From NCBI GenBank assembly GCA_031216915.1, contig CM062289.1, positions 247,877,187 to 247,941,186 on the forward strand: a DNA stretch of 64,000 nucleotides, in the 5' to 3' direction. Every line of letters begins with the position of its first letter. Within the stretch, counting starts at the first letter, position 1. Source of the DNA: Pictodentalium vernedei. Taxonomy: Eukaryota; Mollusca; Scaphopoda; Dentaliida; Dentaliidae. Below are positions 42,961-54,815 of the stretch, piece after piece. A program made the translations under genes and the position numbers. Below the pieces are notes generated by a model. The model was not told the origin of the DNA, did no database searches, and saw nothing but the letters and a program-made list of their open reading frames with translations.

Positions 42961-43829
42961 TTCATTGTCCTATCGGAGATGATACCATTATGTTAGAGGA
43001 GGATATTCACTTCCTACTGTTATGGTTTGGTGTTAGTTATATGAGGCGATAAGCCCTACTGATTGCACCATATTAACCTAGTGTGATTAATGAGCGTTTC
43101 TTCAAATGCCTATACTAAACTCATTCTCAGGAATATATTTCCTGATATCAGATCGAACGTAAGGAGTTCATCTAGGTTTTTATGATCGGGTGTCAGAACA
43201 TTGTTTCCGTCTCCCTTTTCATTTCTATCCAATCTATTGTTGTGGATTATATTTCCACTCTAGGGATTGGATATTATGTCTATATGGTGTATTATTTGGT
43301 CATCACATCCCTCTCCGTCCTTAGTGGTATTAAGGAGTCGGTCAGATGTGAGGGAGCCCTGCAGTTCCTTTTCTATTTGATAACTAATACAAAAGCATTA
43401 GGAGTCGTGCTGGATTATTGTTATTATGATTGCTTTGACTATAAACTTTTTAGCTGCATTACTCTTATTGAGAATAGCAGCAGCAGTATAGTCTTAATTG
43501 TACTGCACCGGCCTTACTTATCTAGCGATTCAAGTAATGAGGGGGGTCGATAAGAATTATTCATCGACCCCCCCCCCCCCCTCCCTCCTGCCAATGTGTT
43601 AAGAGGCGATTACAGGGCAGGACGTAGTTTTCTTCCCATAAGCCCCGTATGTATTCAATGCATGCCTTCATGGCTCCTCTATTGGCGGCTGGGTCGTATT
43701 CCAATGGTGACCTCATCGGCACATCCACTATTTAGGCTATTTAATTGGTTTGTTTCCTGTGGTTGTTCGTTTATAAGTCATATACAAGCATATGATTCCT
43801 TATCAATAAATTGCTAGCCTTCATGTACC

Positions 43830-44560
43830 TGTGTGACTGACATGTCGGTTATCTGGGCGACATTCTCCAATATGGCAATCAGTCCACTCTGAAAAGTTTC
43901 GCTCAGAGCGGTCTGGCCTTTTCTTACAACGTATGAGTTTATAACTCAGTTTAACTGCATTAACGTTGTATTATTCATTCAGTTTCCTGGTTACACTTGT
44001 ATCACTCAGTCATACCGTGGATACAGGCTGTATTCAGATGAGTACATGTGGGATTCTGTTGCTCGCCTGCATAATATGTATATTTATTAGGCAGATGCAT
44101 TATTGAACAGATTCTATAAAATTCTTGCTCTGCTTTATAGAGCTCATGAGAATTTGGGGGCTATTTGGATCAGTTATGAAACTTCCAATAGGCCGAACAG
44201 TCAAAGGTTGTAATGGACCTAGGTAACAAGAAATTATTTGAGGGACGGTCCATGACGGGTCTGTTAATCATAGCTCGTTCCATGTTCTGAATCCAGGTTT
44301 TACCAGAAACGATACACAGGAGAATTCACATTCCCGTATATTCGCATGGTTCAATTGGAGTTTCATTATTGGAATTAATTGTACACCTGAACGGGGTCGC
44401 CTGTTAGTTGCCTCAGAAGCGTGTTTGCTCAAACAGATACTTTTCATTGGGATTCAATTGGACAAATGCATGGTTGTACACATTACATCACCGGTTTTCA
44501 ACCTATGTATTCCGACTCTGGCATACGTTAGAAGTTTGCGCTGTTAATAACTGGGATTGC
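43830..44560 (+). pseudogene. DIRS element D RT/RNase H remnant
   Basis: TCGGTTATCTGGGCGACATTC near 43848 corresponds to the YLDD motif of C but reads YLGD, so the second Asp is intact and the first is lost. The following bases (CTCCAATATGGCAATCAGTC) match LQRYGNE in C. Further RNase H-like DNA extends to about 44560. No recombinase could be recognised before the internal complementary region. The long hydrophobic frame at 43182-43553 is not part of any recognised domain. Confidence 0.6.
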
Positions 44561-45131
44561 CACGATAGCCTTAGCTACTGAAGTGGCATTAAGCACCAAT
44601 AATTAATAACTGGGTGCCTGTTGGGCAAATATATATATATTATTTGGTACCGTTTTTCACTGATTCCGGAGCGCTTCCCTCTTTGTTTTGAAGAATATTC
44701 CTTCAAAAAAAAGGGGGGGGGGGGTGATTTTTCTTCTTCTCTTCTGGCTTGATAAGTGTGTAACTATGAGTGAAGCTGTTTTGTCCGTAGATTATTATAA
44801 GATACAGCTTGTTTATTACATATATATATGGCGTGTGTTTGTGGGGGTTAGTCTATCACTCTCCAATACGCCATCCTAATTTAAGTGGCTTAGTCCGGTC
44901 TAGCCTTAAAATTGGGACTCGTTACACCCAATTACTGTAATCATTCATGCTAAGAATACAGAATTACTTGGATATGGCTCCTTATTGATATGTCTTCTCT
45001 ATTATTTTATAGAGAGACATACATGTAATTCCTTTTAAAAATTTAATCTCCTTTTCACCTTGGAATGTAGGCTTAGGAGCTGTATTTGGTCTGCTAATTC
45101 TTAAGTCCTAGACCCGCCGTCTTTTTCCATT

Positions 45132-45428
45132 TCAGCTAAGTCTGGGCCATTGGTAGTAGTATAAAAAATATTATAAATTTAAAGTAATTTGTATATTTTT
45201 TATACTTACTAATGGCCCAGATGGGGATGGCCCTCCCATGAGTGGGCACTCATACCTCCCCGCTGAGTTATTACTTCAGATAGGACTTTTAATTTTCGGT
45301 TTTGTATGCAAATTTTGGGGATTGGAGGGTTCAAAATTTGTGTTTGGCCCTTGATAATATTGAGTTTGCACCAGCTAAGTCTGAGCCATTGGTAAGTATA
45401 AAAAATACACAAATTACTTTAAATTTAT
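45132..45428 (+). repeat. Internal complementary region and right terminal repeat of element D
   Basis: AGCTAAGTCTGGGCCATTGG plus TAGTAGTATAAAA is complementary to the left end, and TAAATTTAAAGTAATTTG to the right end. The right terminal repeat (GTTTGGCCCTTGATAATATT, GAGTTTGCACCAGCTAAG) mirrors 39232-39330. The repeat lacks the GC palindrome segment present on the left, so it is shortened by a deletion. Confidence 0.8.
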
Positions 45429-45832
45429 CATTTTGAGACACGTTAGGATACATTTCAATAACATTTATGCCATTAATTGGTTAAGGGATAGATTTGTTTT
45501 TGATGGTCTGAATTTGTTATTCAAAATTTGTTCTATTACAAATTATTGGTCTGTTATATCTTGTAATACACCAAATTTAGATAAACAAAATGTTATTTGT
45601 GTTTTACTGAATATGAAACGTGAGCAAAGAAAATATTGGCTTTTGCTCTGTTACCCTAATTTTTTTTTAAAGCCTGATAGTGGCTTCTTGCACTCGACCA
45701 GTTAAAAAGGTAGAATTTAGCATTGTTGTGCATGTGGTGTCTTTCATTGTTTTTTCTGTAATCTCTAGGCACTATTACAGGAAATTATTCTGTGTCGAGG
45801 ACAATGTTTACATAGTGTGATCTTGTTTGCAG

Positions 45833-45994
45833 AGGTCTATAAAATAAAAGAGGCAGAGAGAAAAAGGATAGAGGAACAGGATAGGAAAAGGGAAGAACTT
45901 GCCAAAGAAAATGAACGCCTTCATAAAAAAGAAACAGATGAACAAAAAGTGAAAGATTGTCCTGAGAAAACATCCGTCAATGGCTGCTCTGAAG
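45833..45994 (+). CDS. Candidate host exon, charged coiled coil
   Basis: The exon is bounded by TCTTGTTTGCAG and GAAG|GTACAC, so both splice sites are consensus-like. It is 162 bases long, phase 1 at both ends, and so could be skipped without frame change. It reads VYKIKEAERKRIEEQDRKRE and ELAKENERLHKKE, a Lys/Glu-rich helix typical of a coiled coil, then a short Cys-containing part (CPEKTSVNGCSE). I do not recognise the protein. The neighbouring exon at 47909 begins in the matching phase. It lies between DIRS elements D and E, so the gene would have introns loaded with transposons. Confidence 0.5.
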
Positions 45995-47908
45995 GTACAC
46001 TGTCACTGCATAGACAATAACTAATGTTAAACTCTTAAAAACCAAATTCAGACTTGTCAAACTTTGTATTTTCAAAATATGTGCCAGAAAATGCAATCTG
46101 TTGGGACATTTTTTTCGCAGTTTGTGAAGAAACCCTAGCAGTGGTTTCTAGTCAAATATTAGCAAGGAATAGGAACATGAGTATGCCTCAACCCTTCCGA
46201 ATTGTGCCTCTGTATTCTGGTGTGATGGTTAATCACGTTGCCAATAAAATGCCAACTCATCAAATGTCATTATTCATGGCTCCTGATTCATAAAACTCGA
46301 AAACAATAACCTCATTCAACTGCTGAACCCGAGTAACTACCCTCACCTCAGTCACCCTCATACACATGAAGACACTTGAGAAGAGCCAACACATTGGATC
46401 AATATGCTGAAACATCCAGCCATTCTCAGGCTGATACAGTTACCTACCTCTATAAGTACACATTGGTATAAGATGAATTTAAAGAAACGTTCATTCTCTT
46501 CACACTACCAACCCTATAAGTTGTCATTGAACTTGACTGTGGACTGAAAATCATCCAACAGGAACTAACAACCAATAGGGTGTTTTACATAACCTTTAAA
46601 AATAACCACAATTAAATGTAACTTCAAGAACTTTGTACCAAGACTGAACTTAAAACAAAAGAGTTAATCACCAAGGTGCACAGCCCCTCCCCGTAACTCA
46701 TGTTACATTCTAGAAATAGTAGTGATAACTAGGAACCTCAGGTCACTACCTTCTACCACTTCACTGAAGGGAGGTGAGAGGAGAAGGTTGTGACCTAAAC
46801 ATCTAAGCCTGTAGAAGTAGCACCCCTCGACCTATTGAGAGGTGTGAGATTTTGCACCTCTGTTGAGTTGAGAATCTTGATACTGGAGCATGCTACAACC
46901 TTGATTCATTTTAATACCTCTGAAGTGAAATGCACAGACAGGAATAGTATTGTTATCTACATGCATATTAGATCTTGTTAAAGTGTTATGACAGATGGAT
47001 GTTGAGCTTCAACCATATATCAGAATGCACTGCTCAGTCCATCTGTTTCAGTTCTCTCCAAAGTTTTGTCATTAACATTCACTGACATACCTACTCTTAA
47101 ACATGTTCATGATCAGGAAGCGGGCACTAGCTATGGTGGTTATCCTGTTTGTTCTCTATAAAACTCTTGTAACATGTGGAGAATATAAATGTTAGAAAAT
47201 TTAAAATTTACTTGTTCCAACAGACGTTCAAGTATTTTTGTTGTACAGCTTGTAAATTAGAACCAAATTTTGACTGGTTGGCATTTGAAGGGGTGAAATC
47301 TTATGGAGTGCAAATTCAAACATCTCTTAACTGAATTTAATTTTTCAGCATTAAACTATTTGCCCTACATTCCACAGAAATTTGATCTGATATTTGCACT
47401 TTGTTCACAGAATGAATTAATGCTATTTAAATATAACCCAGTCCTGTATAAATTAGAAATTAAAGCAGTTCCGAGAAAATATTACTTTAACCATTACAGT
47501 ACTTCGATTTTGAAAAATATAGGCACACAAATAATAACGCTTCTTTTTTTTAACCCCGGGTGCATGTTTTTTAATACCGATTATTTTTTACTGCGATCTG
47601 CCAAAGAACGTATAGGGGAAAAATATCGGCTAACAACTTTGCCCAAAACATCTGCTCAAAAGACCTAAACGTCCGCTAATACTTTCACTCAAAATGGAAG
47701 TTAATTCATGGATGTTTTTTTCATAATTGCAGTGGATATTTCGGGTGTAATTCCCAACTTCATAAAGAAACAGACTCACAGGAGTCTTCATAATATTATC
47801 TTCACAGTAGTCCTCAGATTCTGAAGGGTGAATTTGCATGCCTCACTCAATCACGAGAAGTGTTAAAGTTAGTATGCCTCAACACTTAAAATAAATTGCC
47901 TTTTTCAG

Positions 47909-48297
47909 TGAATGTGGTAATGGACCAGTCAAGTATCATCATATCTATCTTGGAAAAGGAAACTCAAATTACATGCTTTTGTTTATTTGAAAACAATAAA
48001 GTACCTCACGTAGGTCTTGTATCAAACACTTCTGTGTGCACTATTTTGCAAGCAAGATGCAAGGAAAATTTCCAGGTTTTAAGTAGCAGGAATACCATTG
48101 GTCGAAATACTGTAATACATGTGTCTTCTCACCTCCACTTCTTTCATATTCGATGTAAACAAAATTCAATCCCTTTCGTAGAAATGGTGACTGCTGCGAC
48201 AAACCACTTGAAGAGTTGGGAAAGAAAAGTAATAAAGAAACTTTCCATGTTCTGCGAGTGTAGACAGCATGATAAAAGGGAAAAGATCCAAATTTAA
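47909..48297 (+). CDS. Candidate host exon (possibly terminal)
   Basis: GCCTTTTTCAG precedes an open frame of 129 codons to TAA. It enters in phase 1, which fits the donor phase at 45994. The protein (VVMDQSSIIISILEKETQIT..., QARCKENFQVLSS, HFFHIRCKQNS, SWERKVIKKLSMFCECRQHD) has five spread-out Cys and no motif I know. Weak internal donors exist, for example ATG|GTGACT at 48184, which would leave phase 0 and fit the segment at 48659. Coding status is inferred only from frame length in AT-rich DNA and from the acceptor. Confidence 0.35.
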
Positions 48298-48658
48298 ACC
48301 AACAATAATCTGCACCAGTAGAGTTAAATCAATTCCTATAAATCATGATAAAAAAAATCAAAATTTGCATACCAGGCTAAAACCGACTTTTTTGAATACC
48401 GATTATGTTTTCATTTTCCGGCATCAGTGACAGTATTGAATAAGGCACCAGTTATATTCAATATAGCAAAATACTACCCATCATTAGCATCAACCTTTGT
48501 CTGCTTGCCTAAAATTTACGAGGTGTCCAAATTTTAGTACCCAGCTTTTGGAAACCTGAAGTGTGATGGTGCACAAGTGCAATTGCATGCTTCAAAATTA
48601 AAGGTTTGCCCATAGAGGCCCAATTTCTACTTTGATCATTTTTAATTCAACAAACTAG

Positions 48659-48873
48659 TGCCCCAACATGCAGTCATTTAGTAAACATGCAAGTTACATT
48701 CCAAGTTCCTTGACAGCAGTTACTTGGCATGTCTTGGCTCCTAAAAAGGCAGTGAAGACTTGTCTTGAAACAATTGTGAATCCACAGGATGTGGACTGTC
48801 CATGTGTATCAAATATGCATAAAAATTCTCCAGGTTTTCAAGTGTTAACTTTTTCAGACAACCATTTCTGCAG
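48659..48873 (+). CDS. Candidate host exon ending at a consensus splice donor
   Basis: An in-frame stop overlaps the CTAG acceptor at 48655-48658. The frame is then open for 71 codons to TGCAG|GTAAGT at 48873/48874, a strong donor. The product (SLTAVTWHVLAPKKAVKTCL, NPQDVDCPCVSNMHK, GFQVLTFSDNHFC) looks like folded protein, but I cannot assign it. DIRS element E starts only about 7 bases into the intron. A second acceptor candidate is CATGCAG at 48673. Confidence 0.4.
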
Positions 48874-50109
48874 GTAAGTCTTATTTATCCACCATTACTG
48901 ACCCAGACATACTGGCACTCTATTTGTGAGAATTCAGGCCAAGCGCTGAATTTTGACCCCCCCCCCCCCCCTAAAAATACTAAACTACAGTCCTGTACAC
49001 TCCTCATTGGCTTCTGTGCATGCGCAGAGCCAAGGAAGTGTCCTCAATTCTCACCAATATTCATTATTTTGTTGGGCCTGGTGTAAACAGTCTTTTTTTC
49101 TCAGCTGTCTGAAATTTCTGCTTTTCCTGGCTTCAAACATTGGATCAAGGAGGAGGATCATGTTATGGAAGATACAACATCATCAGGAAGGAGGCAGACT
49201 GTGATTTGTTCAGGGCCGTGCTTTAAAAATTATGATTTAATTAATTAAATATTGTGTCACCCATTTTTGGGGTCAATCCCTGAACGATCACCATTCATCA
49301 ACAAATATATTGTTTTATTAATGGCTACTTAATGTATCTTTCCTTCTCCTACTCCCCAGCTGTTTCGAGGTATTTTGGCTTTTTTTAAGAATATGTTTTT
49401 ACAAATTTATACTTACAGAAGTTGCCGGTTATCATCGTTAGAGCAAGTTTCACACGGATGCGATATGCTTCCAATTGGATTCCGTATTTGGATTCCGTGT
49501 TGTGGTAATTATAGCCTATATACTGGTCTATAATTTCGATATTTTGTAAGAATATTCTCAACTCTAAATGAGCATATAATATCTATAATCAGCACTTACA
49601 GCCCGACTATCTGCGTGACTGATAAGTTTTGTTGTTACGGTGTTGCAAATTAACAGTCCATTCTTCACTATGGTCCAGCCTTAATAAGGTTTAAGAGAGC
49701 CTTTTCTCTTATTCTTTATTTATTACCATACTATCTTGTTTCATTGTTTATACTTGTAAGTTATTGGGTATTATTATGTCAGATATTTTTTAAGCTTCAG
49801 GTATTTTCACCTGCATTTAAAATACCACCCCTTTTCGACATTTCATATCTCATCTATAGCTGTTTATTGTTTCCTTAGGTATCATACTTCAATGTATATT
49901 CTACATTTTATGTCTTGCCTAGGTAAATTATGCCTTTTGTAAGATTTTGCCACATTCAGCATCTTAGGCTATATTCATATTCCTGCAGTTTATAGTCACT
50001 TAGTGTTCAAAGACCTTAATTGGTTCGAAAATAAAATTTTTCTGTTTCTGGAACTATGGTATTCATGTATTGAGTTCTGATGAAAATCTTTTTTAATCCA
50101 ACTCAATTT

Positions 50110-51450
50110 CTACTGAATTTAGCATTTTGTTTTTCTTATTCTCAAAATTTGTGCATCCGAATATTGGAAAAAATGAAAACTTCTTGCAGAAATTGTTTCA
50201 CCAAGAAGTCAGTGATAATCATTCATCATGCTTGACCTGCACAGGATGTAACCCACAAAATACTTGTGATATTTGTGAAAAATGGGAGAAGAAACATTGG
50301 ACTAAAGTTCGACCATTTGATTTTGGATTAGATCCGAATATGCCTAAACGTTCTCCAAAGAATGTTTCTCATTTTACTTCTTATTCCATTCTAGTAGTTT
50401 TTGAGAAGAATCACTGGTACATAAATCATCTTCATCAGATGTTCTCCCTTCTTTTGTGGACTATGTTTCCTCGAAGGCTGTATCATTTGAGGGACAGCTG
50501 GCATCGAAGGTGCTCATAAACAATACGTCATTGGCAGCAGCCCTGTTGTCAAGGACTGCTGTTACTTTGACTGATGCCAGATCACAGGGAGGTGAGTCAT
50601 CCTGCACAGGTTTTGCTGCAAGCATGAGAGAGAACGTACCCTCCTCGCGATTCAAAGGCCTTGCCATTAAGTGGATCAACAGGAATTACTAGAAGCTCCT
50701 TCAGCACTATGTCTTCTACTCAGCTCAGATCAACATAGACGTCGATGACATTCACTGGGTAAAATGTCCGGCCATTCGAAGTCATTGTTTGCCACACAGA
50801 CATCACCATTTGGATTTCAGTTCTTCATATGAAAGGAATAGAGATTCATCACACGTTGATGCCTATTCTTCTTCACATCATTATTCACGCAAATGTCGCC
50901 TTCCAGCATCTCCACGTAGATCTTCATCTAGACATGATCGTCCGTTCCGAGTCAAGACAGGCTTTTGCAAAAGCTTTTAGATTTGCTCTTGCATGTGTTC
51001 TCTACACAAAATGCATCTTCAGAGCAATTTTACTCTTCAGAGACAGCTTCATATTATTCAGATTCCCAATCAAAACATTTGGATGACAGAGATCAAGGGT
51101 CATCCCACTCTGTTGTAGAAGTAAGAGTCTTTGGATGACGATAGCGACCCATCACTATCCACACAACACATGCATTTTATTCATCAGTTTTTTCTGGATC
51201 TTCGTTCTTTAACAACAAAGTTACACAGACGTTACCAAACAAGCTACAAGTAGTCTTATTCTTTGTCACATTGCTCCAAATTATTCTTGTTCCAAGAAAC
51301 TAAGGTATTCTGGAACGAAGAAATCTCATGGCTCGTTGCATTCCAAATCTTATGCCCCTTATAACCAGTCTCCGGTTCATTCTCAACAGTTGAACAAGGA
51401 CGTTTGCAGTCTTAAAGAGGCAAGTCAGCTAGGGGAAAACAATGTTTCTC
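50110..51450 (+). pseudogene. DIRS element E gag remnant
   Basis: The Cys-rich start is kept: DNHSSCLTCTGC, TCDICEKWEKKHWTKVRPFDF at 50210-50330. Compared with C, the first Cys pair is lost. Later pieces are scattered over frames: a Ser/Arg/His-rich segment at 50789-50980 (RNRDSSHVDAYSSSHHYSRK) and a SLHSKSYAPYNQSP segment at 51336. The conserved block between gag and RT (LYCLPVGGRLFHFTKNWKKI) starts at 51496. The frames are broken many times. Confidence 0.72.
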
Positions 51451-51469
51451 CTATTGCAAGCCTCAAGAA

Positions 51470-52570
51470 AGTTCAAGATGAGGCTATCAATCTCTATTGT
51501 CTTCCAGTTGGTGGAAGGCTTTTCCACTTTACGAAAAATTGGAAGAAAATTACAAAAGATCCATGGGTTCTACAAGTTACTTAAGAGAGAGTAATTCTTT
51601 ATTTCAGATGAAAACTTCCTTTGTCAAGAATTCCCATACAAACAAATCTTCCCGCTGACCTTACCTAAAGGAAGTGCCTTCTCAAAACAATAAACTTTAT
51701 GATCAGATCAAGATGGCAATAGGGATTGTACATTTTTCATCTCTCGGTTTTTATTCAAGAATCACCCTGGTGCTGAAGCCAGACACTTCCTTATGACCGG
51801 TCATAGACCTATTCTGGATCAACAAGCTCATTCGTGCTCCGAAGTTATATTTGGAAACCATCTGATCGGTAAGAAACAGCATCCAAGTGAACAATTTTGC
51901 AGCAAGCAGTGAGCTCAAGGATGCTTATGTTCATGTAATGATTCATTCTTCGTTGAGGAAATACTTGGTGTTTGCCATAAATGGCAAGGTTTATCAGTTC
52001 GAGCAATGTGCTGTGGATTAAACCTTCCTCCATGAGCATTCCCATGGATTATAGACTCTGTCACGTCTCACTACAGAGCTCATTCGACAGTTCTGACAAA
52101 GGCATTTCCACAAGAAAACTCTTCTTCACCATGTTCAGAAGCTTCTAACATGCTTACTGTCACTGGGGATTCTCGTCAACATACAGAAGTTGGATCTAAC
52201 CCCTTCAACCACCTTTTGGCATCTGGGGATGGAATCCTCTGAACCTTGTCTGTCTTCCCCTGGTCAGAGCTTGTCTCATAAGAACATTCTCCCTCTACTT
52301 TATTCAAGAGGCAACAGTGACAACAAGGGAATTCATGAGACTTCTGGGTCTGCAGAGCAGCAACAGACTTGATTCTGCTTGGACGTCTCTTCACCAAGCC
52401 TTTCCAGTTTTACTTTCTAGAAATTTGGATTACGTAATTTGCCTTTCTCTGGCTATCAAGGAGAAAATTCAAATTTGGACAAAAATGGAGTGGATGATGC
52501 AGGAAGTGCCCTCCGGTGAGTTATTCATTCACACTGCCCTGCATCAGAACTACTACACTCTGCAGGCATG
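51470..52570 (+). pseudogene. DIRS element E reverse transcriptase remnant
   Basis: Recognisable parts are PVGGRLFHFTKNWKKITKDPW (51500), LKPDTS near 51775, FWINKLIRAPKLYLET near 51812, SELKDAYVHVMIHSSLRKYL near 51910 with motif A changed from SIDLKDAY, and a C-terminal TTREFMRLLGLQ piece at 52317. The YLDD region near 52095 is not readable. KEKIQIWTKMEWMMQEVP at 52458 is the last block, just before RNase H, which is deleted. The copy is inactive. Confidence 0.78.
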
Positions 52571-52867
52571 ACAAAAGAATGGTCATTGGTGGGAATTGAG
52601 GAATGAGCAGAGCCATGTATGGAGAACTGTACATGACTCTAGTCTCTAGTTTTTTTATTGATATGGCTTAGTTTTTAGGGTTTGGGATGTTCAAAATTAA
52701 GCATTTGGCCTGAATTCTCACAAATAAAGTGCCAGTATGTCTGGGCCTGTGGTATGTGTGATAAATTCAGAAATTACTTGAAATTTCCATATTTTTATAC
52801 TATAACCCAATGGCCCAGACTAAGCTGGTGCAAACTCAAAGTTATCAAGGGCCAAACACAAGTTTTG

Positions 52868-52884
52868 ACCCCCCCCCCCCCCCC
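52868..52884 (+). repeat. Poly-C tract in the terminal repeat of F
   Basis: A run of 17 or so C replaces the six-C run of C element. It is also long in B (poly-G near 24991, opposite end) and E (poly-C near 48957). Confidence 0.85.
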
Positions 52885-53063
52885 AATCCCCAAAATTTGC
52901 TTGCAAAACCGAAAATTAAAAGTCCTATCTGGGCCTCCATACTTTTACTCTCCATGCATGCGCAGTCGCCAGGAAGTGACTGAAATTAGCGCAAACATTA
53001 TTCTTTGTTTGGCCCTGAAGTCGGCAACAATGAACTGACATCTGTGCTTTTAAATCTCCTTTT

Positions 53064-54815
53064 TAGCTCAACTTTGGCGAAGCCAAATTTGAGCTTTTGT
53101 CATGGCCCATCGTCGGTCAGTCCGTCTGTCAACAATTGGATACGGCTCGGGCTAGAGGCCGTATTTATGAACCGATCTTTACGAAACTTCTTGGGCTGCC
53201 AGCCGCCATTTTGTACCGATGATGCAGAAATCTGTTTTTTGTACAGAACTTCTATATGAAAGCGCTGATTTGAATAATTTTTTGTATGAATGTTTAGTAC
53301 CATGAGATAAATCACATATCATACAGGTTTTTTTCTCATGCTTAAATTATGCAAATTATTACTTAAGACTAACTTTGATTTATTTAGTTTTACTTTCAGC
53401 ACTGTCAGTGCAAATGCCAATATGGCTCGGGCTAGAGGCCACATTTATTAACCGATCTTTACGAAACTTCTTGGGTACCTTTGTTATCACTGTGGGACGA
53501 GAACGAGTGTTTTTGGGTGCGGTCCGAAATTCAAGATGGCCGATGGCAGCCATTTTGTTCAAAATTAGGGGCAATCAGATTTTTGTGCAAAACTTCCACA
53601 TGAAAGCTCTGATTTGAATAATTTTTTGTATGAATGTTTAGTACCATGGGACACATCAGATACAAATGGGGTTTTTTCTCGTGCAGAAATTAGGCGAATT
53701 TGATGAACTTTGATTTTTTCAGTGCTACTTACACAGTAAGTACACATGTCAATACGGCTCGGGCTAGAGGCTGTATTTATCAACCGATCTTCATGAAACT
53801 TCTTGGATACCTCTGTTATCACCTTGGGACGAGAACGAGTGTTTCTAAGTGCGGTACAAAATTCAAGATGACTGCCAGTGGCATTTTGTACCGAAATTAG
53901 GTCTAATCAGTTTTTTGTACACAACTTCTATACGGCTCAGCCTGGAGGCCGTATTTATGAACCGATCTTTACGAAACTTCTTGGGTACCTTTGTTATCAC
54001 CGTGGGATGAGAACGAGTGTTTTTGGGTGTGGTCCAAAATTCAAGATGGCCACCTGCAGCCATTTTGTACCAAAATTAGTGCAATCAGTCTTTGTACAGA
54101 ACTTCTGTATGAAAGTTCTGATTTGAATAAATTTTTGTATGAATGTTTAGTAAAATGGAATACATCACACACAGTACAGGTTTTTTTCTCGTGCAGAAAT
54201 TATGCAAATTAGATGAATTTTGATTTATTTAGTGCTACTTATACACTGTAAGTGCACATGTCAATACGGCTTGGACTAGAGGCTGTATTTATCAAGCGAT
54301 CTTCACGAAACTTCTTGGGTACCTTTGTTATCACCTTGGGACGAGAACGAGTGGTTCTGAGTGCGGTCCAAAATTCAAGATGGCTGCCAGTGGTCATTTT
54401 GTACCGAAATTAGGTCCAATCAGTTTTTTGTCACAACTTCTATACAGCTTGTATTTATGAACTGATCTTCACGAAACTTCTTGGGTACCTTTGTTTTCAC
54501 CTCGGGACAGGAAAGAGTGTGTTTTGGGGTGCCTTTGTTATCACTGTGCTATGAGAACAAATATTTTGGGGTTCAGTCAGACCCACTGTGGGACTCAAAG
54601 ATTTCTTTTGTAGTTTAGCATCTCACTGTCACCCACCTTTACAATACTTTACATATACATTTGTTACAGGCTATGGTCAGTATTTATGTACAGACCGTTA
54701 CAATACTTTATATGTACCTTTGTTATCAGGTCATTACCTAGATGTTTGTCATTGCTGTGTCACATACTATACATGTACATGTCTTGACAAGTTGAGCTAC
54801 AGTGTCATTGACACT
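53064..54815 (+). repeat. Hairpin-headed TAGCTCAACTT...AAGTTGAGCTA repeat inserted in element F
   Basis: It has an 11-base inverted pair near its ends (53064-53074 and 54789-54799), then CAGTGTCATTGACACT on the right. The start folds as AGCTCAACTTTGGC/GCCAAATTTGAGCT around GAA. Inside, five or so units carry TATTTATGAACCGATCTT, ACGAAACTTCTTGGGTACCTT, GGGACGAGAACGAGTGTTT and TTCAAGATGGC. It is clearly the same family as 29332-30796. No transposase is visible, so it is probably non-autonomous. Confidence 0.78.

Larger units (their letters stand above)
39218..45428 (+). mobile_element. DIRS-like element D, full-length frame, coding part decayed
   Basis: Left end TTTTATACTACAACC, internal complementary region at about 45132-45218 and right end ATTACTTTAAATTTAT agree. 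It belongs to the subfamily of F and A (CCAATGGCCCAGAC, GGTGCAAACTC). The NRF-1-like site is CTGTGCATGCGCAG at 39367-39380. The reading frames are heavily degraded while the ends remain well preserved. It starts at the base after C. Confidence 0.85.
45429..48880 (+). other. Non-repeat island, probable part of a host gene
   Basis: This is the only stretch over 3 kb without clear mobile-element sequence. It holds two or three exon-like segments on the + strand (listed) separated by AT-rich DNA. A 15-base inverted pair (46740-46754 and 46782-46796) is the only structured element seen. The frames at 46054-46293 and 47303-47668 have no splice or family support. Confidence 0.5.
48880..52790 (+). 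mobile_element. DIRS-like element E, diverged, recombinase deleted
   Basis: The left end (about 48880-49090: ACTGACCCAGACATACTGGCA, poly-C, CTGTGCATGCGCAG at 49014-49027) is mirrored at 52600-52760 (GTGCCAGTATGTCTGGGCC). Gag and RT pieces lie between. The recombinase and the internal complementary region are missing, lost in a deletion near 52570. It is the most diverged copy in the window. Element F starts directly at 52791. Confidence 0.82.

Noticed and set aside
43182-43553. 123-codon hydrophobic frame inside element D
   Set aside because: It lies in decayed element DNA, matches no DIRS domain and has the composition of AT-rich non-coding sequence.
46054-46293. Exon candidate after TTTTTTTCGCAG at about 46121
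   Set aside because: The acceptor is plausible, but the frame lacks a good donor and its phase does not fit the neighbouring candidates.
53064-54815. Helitron interpretation of the hairpin-headed repeats
   Set aside because: The hairpin is at the start, with matching inverted motifs at both ends, and I see no TC start, CTRR end or Rep/helicase gene.
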